NCBI RefSeq assembly: GCF_001641615.1
Contig: NZ_LRRU01000020.1
Span: 392,525-456,524, forward strand
Source of the DNA: Pseudoalteromonas gelatinilytica
GTDB lineage: Bacteria > Pseudomonadota > Gammaproteobacteria > Enterobacterales > Alteromonadaceae
Direction: 5' to 3'
Length of the DNA stretch: 64,000 bases
A program made the position numbers and the translations under genes. Below are positions 51,712 to 61,687 of the stretch, one piece after another. Position 1 is the stretch's first letter, and each line of letters begins with the position of its first letter. The notes under the pieces were generated by a model, which ran no database searches, had not been told where the DNA came from, and was given only the letters and a program-made list of their open reading frames with translations.

Positions 51712-52107
51712 ATGGAATTTGTGAAGCCGTTAGAACCTATTTTGATAATCGATGATATGCAAGATATCCGCGACTATCTAAATCAAATTTTAACTGGTCT
51801 TGGTTTTGACGATATTTTAGAAAGTCGAGATTTTGAATCAGCTAAAACGGTTATTGAAGAAAAGTCACCTAATGTAATCTTTCTTGATATTGAACTACCT
51901 AACACTGACGGTACGGAAATTCTTGAATACTTAAATGACCACCATCCTCATACGCACGTTGTTATGTGCTCTGGCCATAATAGTCTTGAGAATGTGCAAA
52001 ACACCTGGGAATTAGGTGCTAAAGGTTTTATCGCTAAACCATTCAACGCAAAAAAAGTCGACTCAGTTATGAAACGTCTAGAATTGATGGAAACCATAAC
52101 AAATTAA
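51712..52107 (+). CDS. CheY-like single-domain response regulator
   Basis: 131 aa, a lone receiver domain: acidic pair IDD at residues 10-12, phospho-acceptor Asp in FLDIELP (Asp 62 region), Ser/Thr switch MCSGH and Lys in AKPF. There is no output domain. It lies ahead of the MoxR operon (7-bp gap) and outside the phage end, so it is a host gene. A partner kinase may be the hybrid kinase at 57285. Confidence 0.85.
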   Translation: MEFVKPLEPILIIDDMQDIRDYLNQILTGLGFDDILESRDFESAKTVIEEKSPNVIFLDIELPNTDGTEILEYLNDHHPHTHVVMCSGHNSLENVQNTWELGAKGFIAKPFNAKKVDSVMKRLELMETITN

Positions 52108-52114
52108 GTAGTTT

Positions 52115-53008
52115 ATGAATTCGACAATCCAACTCATTATCGATGACCTATCCACGGTTATTTTTGGTAAGCAGCAACAAATCAAACTTGCCTTAGCGTG
52201 CTTATTTAGCGAAGGTCACCTGTTAATTGAAGATTTACCAGGCATGGGAAAAACCACTTTATCTCATGCACTTGCCGCAGTTCTTGGGTTGTCGTATCAA
52301 CGTATTCAATTCACTAGCGATTTATTACCTTCTGACATTCTTGGTACTAATATCTTTGATGCTAAAGAACATAGTTTTTCATTTCATCAAGGTCCTGTAT
52401 TCAGCCAAGTTGTTTTAGGTGATGAAATTAACCGTGCAGGCCCGAAAACACAAAGTGCACTGTTAGAAGCAATGGAAGAAAAACAAGTGACGGTCGATTC
52501 GGTTAAACACGCCCTACCATCACCATTTTTTGTAATTGCTACGCAAAATCCTGTGCATCAATCTGGTACTTATCCGTTACCTGAGTCGCAATTAGACCGC
52601 TTTTTTATGCGTATTAGTTTAGGTTTTCCTGATAAACACGCTGAGAAAAACCTCATTTTAGGCTTAAACAACCGAAATTATGACGACTTGCCTGTTCGCA
52701 TTAATCCTGAGCAACTTGCTGTAATTCAAAAAGAAATTAACACTGTAACGATAAGTAATGCGGTGGTTGATTATATCCTTGAGCTCGTTGCGTTTACTCG
52801 CCAAGATAACCATTTTGTAAACCCATTATCCCCAAGAGCCAGTATTGCGCTTGCCCGCGCTGCAAAGTCATGGGCGTATATTGAAGGCCGTGATTTTGTA
52901 ATGCCTGAAGATGTACAAGCGGTTTTTCCTAGTGTGACTGATCACAGACTTGGCTTAAACGCTGGTGACAGTGGCTATGCACTTAAACATGTGCCTGTAA
53001 GCTTGTAA
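52115..53008 (+). CDS. MoxR family AAA+ ATPase
   Basis: 297 aa. Walker A LPGMGKTT near residue 42, Walker B VVLGDEINRAGPKTQSALLEAMEE near 101, sensor ATQNPVHQSGTYPLPESQLDRFFMR, then the C-terminal lid. MoxR ATPases act as chaperones for metal- or VWA-linked complexes. The gene is the first of a MoxR-DUF58-transglutaminase operon, a common set thought to act on envelope peptides. Confidence 0.9.
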   Translation: MNSTIQLIIDDLSTVIFGKQQQIKLALACLFSEGHLLIEDLPGMGKTTLSHALAAVLGLSYQRIQFTSDLLPSDILGTNIFDAKEHSFSFHQGPVFSQVVLGDEINRAGPKTQSALLEAMEEKQVTVDSVKHALPSPFFVIATQNPVHQSGTYPLPESQLDRFFMRISLGFPDKHAEKNLILGLNNRNYDDLPVRINPEQLAVIQKEINTVTISNAVVDYILELVAFTRQDNHFVNPLSPRASIALARAAKSWAYIEGRDFVMPEDVQAVFPSVTDHRLGLNAGDSGYALKHVPVSL

Positions 53009-53011
53009 AAC

Positions 53012-53971
53012 ATGTACAAGCGCCCTGCTTTTGTTAATCAATTTCGTCAATCCGTTTTTAATAAGTTATTAAAAAACAAGCATAAAACTAACGAAATTGA
53101 ACTCAAACATAAAACCATTTATGTATTACCTTCAAAACTCGGTGGGCAGTTTTTACTAATTGCCTTGCTTAACTTTGTGATGGGGATTAACTATCAAAAC
53201 AACCTGATTTTAGCGATGGCGTATTTAATGGTGGTCGTTTTGGTATTTGCGATACTCACTGGCTATAAAAATATGCGAGGTTTGTCGGTTAAATACCTAT
53301 CAGTAAATGAAAGTTATGCGCCCAATGCTCCCATTGCGCGTTTTCAAATTCACGCACAATCACACTGTGAACTTATAAAACTGGTTAATCTTAACCTTGA
53401 ATCTGAAACTGTGTCACTGCAAAGCAAAGAGAAAAAGACCGTTGAAATTGCACTTAAATGCAGTGAACGTGGTGTTTATGGCTTTGATAGAGTTAAAATT
53501 ATTAGTCACTTTCCGTTTGGTTTGGTGTCTGTATGGAGTTATATAGAACCAACCGAAACGGTGTATGTTTACCCACAGCCTATCGCCTCAGAAAAGTTTG
53601 ATACTCAGCTCCATGACAATGACGAACACGACGGCGTTAACGCACAAGTTAAAGCGGGTAATGATGACTTTCATCAACTTACCCCTTTTGTGCAAGGTAC
53701 AGCGCTTAATAAAGTATCGTGGAAACACTACGCTAAAACTCAGCAACTATTAACGAAAGAATTTACCAGTGATGCATCACAGGAATTAGCGCTTAATTTC
53801 AATATGTTGAGTGGCAATAATGAGCACCGATTAAGCCAGTTATGTTTTTTGGTGAACCAATTAACCGACCAACACATGGCGTTTTCGTTAACCTTACCCA
53901 ATAAACATATTGCAAAAGGCCAAGGGATCAACCACCAAAAAGCCTGCTTGCAGGCATTAGCGGAGTTTTAA
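53012..53971 (+). CDS. DUF58 domain protein
   Basis: 319 aa. Two membrane helices near residues 45-90 (FLLIALLNFVMGINYQNNLI; YLMVVVLVFAILTGY) and a C-terminal DUF58 patch with TPFVQGTALNKVSWKHYAKTQQLLTKEF (near 226-253), the R/W-K-x-x-A/H motif. It follows moxR by 3 bp. The conserved MoxR-DUF58-TgpA order suggests one envelope complex. Confidence 0.85.
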   Translation: MYKRPAFVNQFRQSVFNKLLKNKHKTNEIELKHKTIYVLPSKLGGQFLLIALLNFVMGINYQNNLILAMAYLMVVVLVFAILTGYKNMRGLSVKYLSVNESYAPNAPIARFQIHAQSHCELIKLVNLNLESETVSLQSKEKKTVEIALKCSERGVYGFDRVKIISHFPFGLVSVWSYIEPTETVYVYPQPIASEKFDTQLHDNDEHDGVNAQVKAGNDDFHQLTPFVQGTALNKVSWKHYAKTQQLLTKEFTSDASQELALNFNMLSGNNEHRLSQLCFLVNQLTDQHMAFSLTLPNKHIAKGQGINHQKACLQALAEF

Positions 53972-53973
53972 GT

Positions 53974-55914
53974 ATGAATACGCCGCTTATAAATAGCGTT
54001 TTATCACTGCTGTTTATTGTTATTAGTGGATTTTTGTTTACTGAAGTAGCGACCCCATTCTTAGCCATATTGGCAGGCCTGAGTTTTTTAAATCTGTTTT
54101 TAGGTAAGTTTTATAAAAAACTAAATGGACTGATTGCGAATATTTTAGCAGCAGTTTGCTTAGTTGCCTTATTTGTTTTGGTTGGTGTAAGCGATACGGT
54201 CAAGTTATTTGTCTCGATGATGCTACTTGCTAGCAGCTTTAAATTGCTACAAGCGAAAACCGTTAAACAGTATCAAACTGTGTGTTTACTGGTATTTTTT
54301 AACCTTTCAACGGTGTATTTGTTCCATCAAGGGTTGTTCGAAACCTTGGTTGTGAGTGTACTTTATATTGTTAACTTTGCAGTACTTGGCTACTTAACTA
54401 GCCCGCAAAGCTTTAAGGCCGCTAACAAACAAAGTTTTAAAACCATATTATTGGCCTTACCCATTGCCGCTTTTTTGATTTTATTTTTACCCAAGCTCCC
54501 CGCATTTTGGCAGCTACCGGGGCCAAAGCTTGCTAAAACCGGTTTATCAGAGCAAGTTAACCCATTTTCGATTGCGAAATTAGCGGAATCTGATGACTTG
54601 GTTTTTCGGGTAGAACAACAGCCTGGGCAAGCCTTACAAGCCCCCTATTACTGGCGCAGCCTTATTCATGATGAGTTTAATGGCAGTGAATGGTTAATAT
54701 CGGACATTTTAAAATCGCAACAATTTAATCCAATTCGCCGCGCTATTACCCATAATAATCGTATTGATTATCAGGTTATTGCAGAGCCTTCATCGTCAAA
54801 CTGGTTGTTTGGGCTTGGCTTTGCACAAAGTGCTAATTCAGATGTGTTTAATACCTACAATGGTTTGTTAAAACGTAAAGGCAATTTAAACAAGAACATT
54901 AAATACGCGGTAACCAGTAGTGAGGCTACTCTGAGCCTTACTGACTTTGAAAAACGCATTTACACCCGCTTGCCGAAAACTACCAATCCACAAACAATGG
55001 CACTGGCAAACCAGCTGGCTGCTGAGTATGAAAATGCGCAAGGTTATTTTAACGCACTACTTGATTACTTTAATCAGCAGCAGTTTGCTTACACATTAAC
55101 ACCTACGCCAATGTATGGTGATAATACGCTAGACCAGTTTGTATTTGATACCAAACGTGGCTTTTGCGGCCACTATGCCAGCACCGCTGCGTTTATGTTT
55201 CGTGTTGCTGGTTACCCTGCCCGTGTTGTGTCGGGTTATTTAGGCGGTGAACAAACTAAAGCCGCTACGCTCAATATCTATCAATACGATGCCCATGCAT
55301 GGGTTGAAGTGTTCTTCGATGAAAAGTGGCACATATTTGATGCTACCGCTGTAGTTGCCCCTGAGCGTTTAAATGGTTCGTTATCTCAACTGGGTGATTT
55401 AAATGAAAGCTTTAACGACAATCTTAACTTTGGTTTAAAACGTTGGAGTCATTTTAAAGCAATAAACTGGCTTCGAATTCACCTTGAAGAGCTCGATTAT
55501 AAATGGACTAACTGGGTGCTTACGTTTGACCATGCATCTCAGCAGAGTTTATTTGATTCACTGTTTGGTAATAAGTCCGCATGGCTAACGCCATTAATAG
55601 TGTTAGGTACCTTGTTACTGAGCTTTACTGGCTATTTCTTTTATAACAAACGCCCAGTTCGAAGTAGAGAGCCACTTGTAGATGACATCACTAAGCTTTA
55701 CCTGTGGGCTAAAAAACAAGGTATTGAGCCTCTTGAAACCAACACGCCACTGCAAAATATTGCTTTAATTAAAGAGCAAAAGCCTACGGCGGCAGTTTAT
55801 TTAAATGAATTTGAGCAAATAATCATCGAAGTACGTTATCAACAGCAATCATATACTCAAAATCGCAAAAACCAGGTGCGAGTTCTGTTAAACTCTCTCA
55901 AAACAGCCAAATAG
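53974..55914 (+). CDS. TgpA-like transglutaminase, membrane-bound
   Basis: 646 aa. Five or six N-terminal membrane helices (residues 5-185), a periplasmic transglutaminase core with Cys in [31 protein letters not shown] (near 389-419), His in [11 protein letters not shown] and Asp in HIFDAT, and a last helix near 530-550 followed by a DUF4129-like tail. The triad is intact. TgpA-type proteins are important for viability in Pseudomonas; the substrate is not settled. Confidence 0.9.
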   Translation: MNTPLINSVLSLLFIVISGFLFTEVATPFLAILAGLSFLNLFLGKFYKKLNGLIANILAAVCLVALFVLVGVSDTVKLFVSMMLLASSFKLLQAKTVKQYQTVCLLVFFNLSTVYLFHQGLFETLVVSVLYIVNFAVLGYLTSPQSFKAANKQSFKTILLALPIAAFLILFLPKLPAFWQLPGPKLAKTGLSEQVNPFSIAKLAESDDLVFRVEQQPGQALQAPYYWRSLIHDEFNGSEWLISDILKSQQFNPIRRAITHNNRIDYQVIAEPSSSNWLFGLGFAQSANSDVFNTYNGLLKRKGNLNKNIKYAVTSSEATLSLTDFEKRIYTRLPKTTNPQTMALANQLAAEYENAQGYFNALLDYFNQQQFAYTLTPTPMYGDNTLDQFVFDTKRGFCGHYASTAAFMFRVAGYPARVVSGYLGGEQTKAATLNIYQYDAHAWVEVFFDEKWHIFDATAVVAPERLNGSLSQLGDLNESFNDNLNFGLKRWSHFKAINWLRIHLEELDYKWTNWVLTFDHASQQSLFDSLFGNKSAWLTPLIVLGTLLLSFTGYFFYNKRPVRSREPLVDDITKLYLWAKKQGIEPLETNTPLQNIALIKEQKPTAAVYLNEFEQIIIEVRYQQQSYTQNRKNQVRVLLNSLKTAK

Positions 55915-55922
55915 AGAACAAT

Positions 55923-57245
55923 ATGAATGCAGTAATTGTCGGCGTTATGTTGATGCTGATCCTGACACTTTGTCGTATTAATGTCATTGTGGCGATGACC
56001 GTGAGCGCGATTGTTGCGGGTTTAACCGCAGGCCTTGGTTTATCACAAACCGTTAATGCATTTAATGATGGCTTATCGGGCGGCGCAGAAATAGCACTGA
56101 GCTATGCGATGTTAGGTGCGTTTGCGGTGGCTATTTCTAAGTCGGGCTTAACGCGTATATTAGCGTCTAAATTGCTTAAACAGGTTAACGACAACAGACA
56201 CAAAGGCGAAACAACCTTAAGTTATTTCATATTAAGTATCATTTTACTGTGTGCGATTTCCTCACAAAATTTGATACCCGTACATATTGCGTTTATCCCT
56301 ATTCTTATTCCGCCCCTTCTTGTGGTGTTTAATAAGTTACGTCTCGATAGACGTGCCATTGCGTGTATCTTAACTTTTGGCTTAGCCACCTCATATATGG
56401 TGCTGCCTTATGGTTTTGGTGGCATTTACTTGTACTCAATCTTACATAAAAACCTCACTGAAAATGGTTTAGAGATTGTAAATACGCAGGTACCACTGGC
56501 GATGATCATTCCTGCTTTAGGCATGGTGTTTGGTCTATTGGTTGCTGTTTTTATCAGTTACAGAAAACGCCGTAGTTACGAGCCGCATAGCCTGACAGAG
56601 CAGCAACAAGACGTTGTCATTGAACAACCAAAGAAAGTACTCGCAGTGGGTATTACTGCCGTGCTTTGCTCTTTAGTCGCACAAAATATTAGTGGCTCTA
56701 TGATCCTTGGGGGTCTTGTTGGGGTGGCTATATTTACTTTATTTGGTGTTGTAAAACTTGAGCAAAATGGTGATGTGTTTAGTAAAGGCATCGCTATGAT
56801 GGCGATGATTGGCTTTATTATGATTTCTGCGCAAGGCTTTGCTTCAGTGATGAAAGCAACGGGAGATGTCGCTTCATTAGTTAGCTCTGCCGCAGGGTTG
56901 ATTGAGGGAAACAAGCCCCTCGCCGCTGCGTTAATTTTACTCGTTGGGCTATTGATCACCATGGGCATTGGTAGCTCGTTTTCGACAGTGCCAATTATAG
57001 CCACCTTGTTTGTACCACTTTGTATGGAGCTTAACTTTTCAGTAATGGCCACAGCTGCACTGGTTGGCACTGCGGGTGCGCTAGGTGATGCAGGCTCCCC
57101 TGCCTCTGACTCAACACTTGGCCCAACATCTGGCCTAAATGCTGATGGTCAACACGACCATATTTGGGATTCTGTGGTACCTACTTTCATCCATTTTAAT
57201 ATTCCGCTACTTATTGCAGGCTGGATTGCAGCAATGGTGTTGTAA
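55923..57245 (+). CDS. Na+/H+ antiporter-family membrane transporter
   Basis: 440 aa with about 11 membrane helices. The family pattern is clear: a short N-terminal domain ([37 protein letters not shown]), [24 protein letters not shown] near 48-71, and [31 protein letters not shown] near 387-417, typical of the Na_H_antiport_2/NhaC-like group. The ion is not proved. It starts 8 bp after tgpA, probably cotranscribed. Confidence 0.8.
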   Translation: MNAVIVGVMLMLILTLCRINVIVAMTVSAIVAGLTAGLGLSQTVNAFNDGLSGGAEIALSYAMLGAFAVAISKSGLTRILASKLLKQVNDNRHKGETTLSYFILSIILLCAISSQNLIPVHIAFIPILIPPLLVVFNKLRLDRRAIACILTFGLATSYMVLPYGFGGIYLYSILHKNLTENGLEIVNTQVPLAMIIPALGMVFGLLVAVFISYRKRRSYEPHSLTEQQQDVVIEQPKKVLAVGITAVLCSLVAQNISGSMILGGLVGVAIFTLFGVVKLEQNGDVFSKGIAMMAMIGFIMISAQGFASVMKATGDVASLVSSAAGLIEGNKPLAAALILLVGLLITMGIGSSFSTVPIIATLFVPLCMELNFSVMATAALVGTAGALGDAGSPASDSTLGPTSGLNADGQHDHIWDSVVPTFIHFNIPLLIAGWIAAMVL

Positions 57246-57262
57246 AGCAGAGTTACATATTT

Positions 57263-57286
57263 AAAAGCCCCATTTGGGGCTTTTTT
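57263..57286. terminator. Bidirectional terminator
   Basis: AAAAGCCCC pairs with GGGGCTTTT around ATTT, A-rich on one side and T-rich on the other. It serves both the antiporter gene and the converging kinase gene, whose stop (57287-57285) it overlaps. Confidence 0.85.
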
Positions 57287-59264
57287 ATTGGCTAAACAAA
57301 ATACGTAATGCACGATTTAAATCATGAAAGCGAATGGGTTTTGTCAGTACTTTGTTCATACCTGCGTCGAGGCAAGTCGCTTTATCTTGATGTGAAGCAT
57401 TCGCTGTTAAGGCCACAATTGGCAGACTCATTTGCAACTCATTGCGAATGTATTTGGTTGCGGTAATGCCGTCCATCACCGGCATCATCATATCCATCAG
57501 AACTAAATCAAAGTTTTGTTGCTGTACTTTATCTATGGCTTGTTGGCCATTATCTGCAAGGGTGACATGGTGATTGAGCTTTTCTAAAAATGCTTTAATT
57601 AATACTTGGTTAGTTTTGTTATCTTCGGTGACAAGAATAGACATGGGTTCAAGTGATTGCTCATGCTCAATGGCTTGCTGATCATCGGCAACAACAGAAT
57701 ATGGAATATAAATGGTAAATTTAGTGCCAATATTGATAGCACTTGCCACTCTTATTTCGCCTTTCATTAAATCGACAAGACTTTTGGTAATGCTAAGCCC
57801 AAGGCCAATTCCCTCTACTTGTCGATTAACACCATAATCATGCTGTTTAAAAGCATCATAAATGGTCTCTATTTGAGATTGTGATATCCCCTGCCCAGTA
57901 TCAGCGACTTCAAATAATAAATGGGTATCATTAAAATCAGCTCTGAAATTGACCGTGCCTACTTTGGTAAATTTAAAGGCGTTATCTAAAATATTAAATA
58001 GGATTTGCCCAACCCGAACGCCATCAATGTTTATTTTATTTGGCAAGCCATCTTTTATTTCAGTTGAAAACATCACTTTAGAGCCCTGTGTTGTTTCTTG
58101 AAATTGAGCGGTGATGTTTTTAACGAGCGCATTTATATCTGTTGCTTTAACATCAAGTTCCATCGAGCCACTCTCAATTTTCGAAAAATCCAACACATCA
58201 CTGATCAAATCCAGTAATAAGTCAGAGCTGGAGTTTGCATAATCTAGCCAGCGCGTTTGTTTATCGTTAAGTTCAGAGTCTGCTAATAGTTCGAGCATGC
58301 CGACTATCGCATTCATCGGCGTTCTTATTTCATGAGACATCACCGTTAAAAACTGTGACTTTGCAAGGTTTGCTTCTTCAGCTTTTTCTTTGGCTAATTG
58401 CAGTGCCTGCTCACGGTCTTTATTGACGGTGATATCTTTGGCTATACCTAAGTAGCCACGAAAATTACCATTTGCATCAAATTGAGGCTTGCCACTGAAC
58501 GACACCCATGCAGTTGGTGAACAATTTACTTCAAATTCAAAGTCTAGAAACTCAGCTTGCTCAGCAAGTAAATGTTTAAAGTGAGACCACTTTTTTAATT
58601 GCTTTTGCTCTTGCTCGGTGATGATAGCATCGAAGTTTTTATGTAAAAAATGGCGTTTATACAAATTACTGTGGCTGGCGGTGGTTAATACATTAATAAA
58701 CTGCTCTTCTTTGTTGGTACGCCAAAACCATTCACTGGCAAAATCTCTAAACAACTCAGACAGCTCACCAAGGCGTGTTAACAATGACGTAGAATGAAAC
58801 TTTTGGCGATTAAGCCGCGTTTGATTTGAGAGTTGTAAAGCCACTTGTTGCAGCAAGATCATGATGCCTGTTTCTGATTTATCACTAAATTTCGCTTGCT
58901 CTGTGATATCAAAAAACACCATGCACTGGGTTGTGTGATCAGAAATTTCAATTCTAAAAATCAAGGCATTATGCAGTTCAGTATTATTACAAAAAAGCAT
59001 GTTATCTTCAGAAAACAGCCAAGGTGAAGATGCATGCTGTAACTTGGTTTTTAATAACCCTTCGTCAAACTCAAGATACTTAAGCGTGCGCATCTCAAGT
59101 GTCATTTTTAACTCTTCAATATTAATCAAACAAAATTCTTTAAATGAAAAATACGGTAACAGCACTTTTTCAAGTTGCGCTTTCAGTGCCCGGATATCAT
59201 TGATGCCGTGAAACTGCCTTAGCTCAAGTTGTAATTGTTCTAAGTTGAACTGTGCCATTGCCAT
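57285..59264 (-). CDS. Hybrid sensor histidine kinase (PAS-HisKA-HATPase-REC)
   Basis: 659 aa with no membrane helix, so it senses inside the cell. A PAS-like region lies near 165-275 (NGNFRGYLGIAKDITVNKDREQALQLAKEKAEEANLAKSQFL ends it), HisKA VMSHEIRTPMNAIVGM near 308, HATPase with NILDNAFKF, DTGQGIS and GIGLGLSI, then a receiver domain with LVLMDMMMPVMDG near 594 and LTKPI. It should pass phosphate through an Hpt protein such as the one at 60300. Confidence 0.9.
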   Translation of the reverse strand: MAMAQFNLEQLQLELRQFHGINDIRALKAQLEKVLLPYFSFKEFCLINIEELKMTLEMRTLKYLEFDEGLLKTKLQHASSPWLFSEDNMLFCNNTELHNALIFRIEISDHTTQCMVFFDITEQAKFSDKSETGIMILLQQVALQLSNQTRLNRQKFHSTSLLTRLGELSELFRDFASEWFWRTNKEEQFINVLTTASHSNLYKRHFLHKNFDAIITEQEQKQLKKWSHFKHLLAEQAEFLDFEFEVNCSPTAWVSFSGKPQFDANGNFRGYLGIAKDITVNKDREQALQLAKEKAEEANLAKSQFLTVMSHEIRTPMNAIVGMLELLADSELNDKQTRWLDYANSSSDLLLDLISDVLDFSKIESGSMELDVKATDINALVKNITAQFQETTQGSKVMFSTEIKDGLPNKINIDGVRVGQILFNILDNAFKFTKVGTVNFRADFNDTHLLFEVADTGQGISQSQIETIYDAFKQHDYGVNRQVEGIGLGLSITKSLVDLMKGEIRVASAINIGTKFTIYIPYSVVADDQQAIEHEQSLEPMSILVTEDNKTNQVLIKAFLEKLNHHVTLADNGQQAIDKVQQQNFDLVLMDMMMPVMDGITATKYIRNELQMSLPIVALTANASHQDKATCLDAGMNKVLTKPIRFHDLNRALRILFSQ

Positions 59265-59429
59265 TCCTAATTAATATTGCATCGCATAATGCAAATATAG
59301 AAAACAGATTTCAGTTTAGCCATTAATTCTTGAAATTAAATTATTAAATTTCATTGTGTTATATAAATTCAAAGACTTGGTACGCGCTATGCTTTTTAGT
59401 CAGTAATAGAGTTCAATGAGGTATCAGTC

Positions 59430-60335
59430 ATGAAAATAGTATGCATAGGCGGCGGGCATGGTTTATCCCATATGTTAAGCGCAATCAGACCTCACTGCGC
59501 AGAATTAACAGCGATTGTAGCCACGACAGACAACGGGGGCAGTACGGGTAAATTGCGCGAAAGCCAAGATGTGGTTGCACTAGGTGATATTAGGCGTTGT
59601 TGTTTGCAACTAGCCGATGACGATTCTTTGGTTCATCAAGTATTTCACCATCGTTTTGAAGGTGGTGAGCTCGATGGCCACAGCCTTGGCAACCTTGCCT
59701 TATTAAGTCTGACCCAACAAACCAACTCTGCAACTCAAGCAGTTGCTTGGTTTAATGCCATGCTAGGTAACTCAGAAACAATACTTCCTATGTCTGATGA
59801 ACCAGCTGATTTATTAGCGGTAATGCCATCGGGTGTAAAAGTTTTTGGTGAATGTGAAATTGATTCACTAGATGCACTGCCTGACTATGTCACCCTCTCG
59901 CAAGATGTCAATGCGGCCCCAGGGGTGGTTCAAGCAATTCATAATGCAGACATGCTGATAATTGGTCCAGGTAGCTTAATAACCAGTGTGATGCCAGCCA
60001 TGTTAGTTGAAGACATTGCTAAAGCGGTGCAAGAAACATCGGCGTGTCGCGTGTTTATTGAAAATATTGCTAAAGAAGCCAGCGTGATTAAATCGCTCGA
60101 TATGAAACCGGTTGATTGGCTAGAAGGCATGCTCGGATACAGCTTTTGTGATTTAAGTATTTCACTGGATGCATTGAGTGAAATAGTCTCTCATTTTAAT
60201 GATGTTGTTAAATCACCCAATCAACAGCACGACATTGAGCAATTAAGTAATGTATTTGCTGAAATTTTAAAAATGCCATTAATTTTAGAAACTGAGCGAC
60301 TAGTGAGTTCCGATCAAGCTTTGCGCATGGGTTAG
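59430..60335 (+). CDS. yvcK: YvcK/CofD-like protein (gluconeogenesis factor family)
   Basis: 301 aa. The start IVCIGGGHGLSHMLSAIR is the glycine-rich nucleotide loop, then TDNGGSTGKLR near 31-41, LGDIRRCCL, LDGHSLGNLAL and IIGPGSLITSVMPAMLV near 171-188. YvcK proteins bind UDP-sugars and link carbon use to wall synthesis. Its last 36 bases overlap the converging Hpt gene. Confidence 0.85.
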   Translation: MKIVCIGGGHGLSHMLSAIRPHCAELTAIVATTDNGGSTGKLRESQDVVALGDIRRCCLQLADDDSLVHQVFHHRFEGGELDGHSLGNLALLSLTQQTNSATQAVAWFNAMLGNSETILPMSDEPADLLAVMPSGVKVFGECEIDSLDALPDYVTLSQDVNAAPGVVQAIHNADMLIIGPGSLITSVMPAMLVEDIAKAVQETSACRVFIENIAKEASVIKSLDMKPVDWLEGMLGYSFCDLSISLDALSEIVSHFNDVVKSPNQQHDIEQLSNVFAEILKMPLILETERLVSSDQALRMG

Positions 60336-60632
60336 GGTTTGCGCAAATTGGTCTTGCAGTAATGCAATAAGGCTTTGTAATTCATCATCGTATTGTGATG
60401 TTTTCGCTTTTTGCTCGATTTGCTCAGCAAGGCCGCCTACGGCTAATGCACCGTAGCTGCGACTACTGCTTTTTAGGCTATGGGCATTTATTTCGATTTC
60501 TGATTGTTTCGTTGCATCAGCAAGATCAGCAACGATTTGGCGGGACTCAGTGATATAAACCTGTAAAAGCTGTTTTGCTAGGTCGTCACCAACATCCTGT
60601 TGTAATTGAGCATAGGTCGCTGTATCTATCAT
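60300..60632 (-). CDS. Histidine phosphotransfer (Hpt) protein
   Basis: 110 aa, a four-helix Hpt domain: phospho-His in NAHSLKSSSRSYGALAVGGLAEQIE near residue 51. It can carry phosphate between the hybrid kinase and a response regulator such as the neighbouring sigma-54 activator. Divergent from the glycosyltransferase (20 bp). Confidence 0.85.
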   Translation of the reverse strand: MIDTATYAQLQQDVGDDLAKQLLQVYITESRQIVADLADATKQSEIEINAHSLKSSSRSYGALAVGGLAEQIEQKAKTSQYDDELQSLIALLQDQFAQTLTHAQSLIGTH

Positions 60633-60652
60633 GGTCTCACCTTGGAGTGAAT

Positions 60653-61687
60653 ATGAAATATAGTGTTATTTTATTTGTAGATTCAAGCTTAATTGGTGGC
60701 ATCGAAAGCCATTTGATTGCCATGAGTAAGCTATTAGAACGATATAATATTATGAGCTCGGTACTATTTTATCAAGATCATAATAATCGTGAGTTTTATC
60801 ATCGCTTAGAAAAAGCGAATATCACTTACGGTTTTGCTGGCGGAAATTTAAAAAGCTTGAACGAAATACTAAAAATGTTTCCTCGTTCAGCGTTACTACA
60901 CACCCATGGGTACAAGGCAAGTATCATGGGGAAGTTGGTGTGTCGCTGGCAAAACCGCCCTTGTATTTCTACCTATCACGCAGGTGAAGCAGGTGTCGGC
61001 AAAGTGTATTTTTACAATAAGCTTGATAAGCTTCTGAGCTACTTTTCTTTAAACTTTGCCGTGTCGAACTCGTTGACCAAAGAGCTCTACAATGCGGAGT
61101 TACTTGAAAACTTCATCTCAGTGAAAAAACCTACAAAACTAAGAATACTACGTAGCAAACAGGAGATTAATATTGGCTTTGTGGGTCGTTTATCTCATGA
61201 AAAAGGGCCTGATATTTTCATTGAAGCGGCTAAACATTCTGCATCAACAAACTTGAACTTTCATATGTTTGGCGATGGGCCTATGGTGAATGAACTTGAT
61301 TTATCAGCGGTCAATTATCATGGTCAATGTGAACAACAACAAATATGGCAACAACTCGATGTATTGGTGATCTGCTCTCGCGCAGAAGGACTTCCAATGG
61401 TGGCATTAGAAGCAATGTCGCATGGGGTGTTAGTGATTGCTGCAGCGGTTGGGCAATTGCCGCATATTATCAATCATTTATCTAATGGATTAATGATGGG
61501 CGAAAGCTCGGCTCAGGCACTCCAAAAACAGCTTAAAAACGTTGAAATGCTGAGCACTGAGCAAAAACAATACATGCTTAACAATGCACAAAAATTAATT
61601 CAGCAACGCTTTTCAGGTGAACAACAATTTAAACAGCTAGATCGCGTTTATAACACTAGCTTACTTGCATCTCTTCCCAACTTTTGA
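60653..61687 (+). CDS. Glycosyltransferase, GT4-like
   Basis: 344 aa. The N-terminal domain starts YSVILFVDSSLIGGIESHLIAMSKLLER (acceptor side), and the C-terminal domain has NIGFVGRLSHEKGPDIFIEAAKH near 173-195 and ICSRAEGLPMVALEAMSHGVLVIA near 241-264, with the E-x7-E motif of GT-B enzymes. The substrate is unknown. The ATG at 60653 has TGGAG upstream, better than an in-frame start at 60575 that would overlap the Hpt gene. Its end overlaps the sigma-54 regulator gene by 32 bp. Confidence 0.8.
   Translation: MKYSVILFVDSSLIGGIESHLIAMSKLLERYNIMSSVLFYQDHNNREFYHRLEKANITYGFAGGNLKSLNEILKMFPRSALLHTHGYKASIMGKLVCRWQNRPCISTYHAGEAGVGKVYFYNKLDKLLSYFSLNFAVSNSLTKELYNAELLENFISVKKPTKLRILRSKQEINIGFVGRLSHEKGPDIFIEAAKHSASTNLNFHMFGDGPMVNELDLSAVNYHGQCEQQQIWQQLDVLVICSRAEGLPMVALEAMSHGVLVIAAAVGQLPHIINHLSNGLMMGESSAQALQKQLKNVEMLSTEQKQYMLNNAQKLIQQRFSGEQQFKQLDRVYNTSLLASLPNF

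Noticed and set aside
51712..52107. Response regulator as partner of the phage sensor
   Set aside because: It is outside the prophage, next to the MoxR operon, and only appears near because of the insertion.
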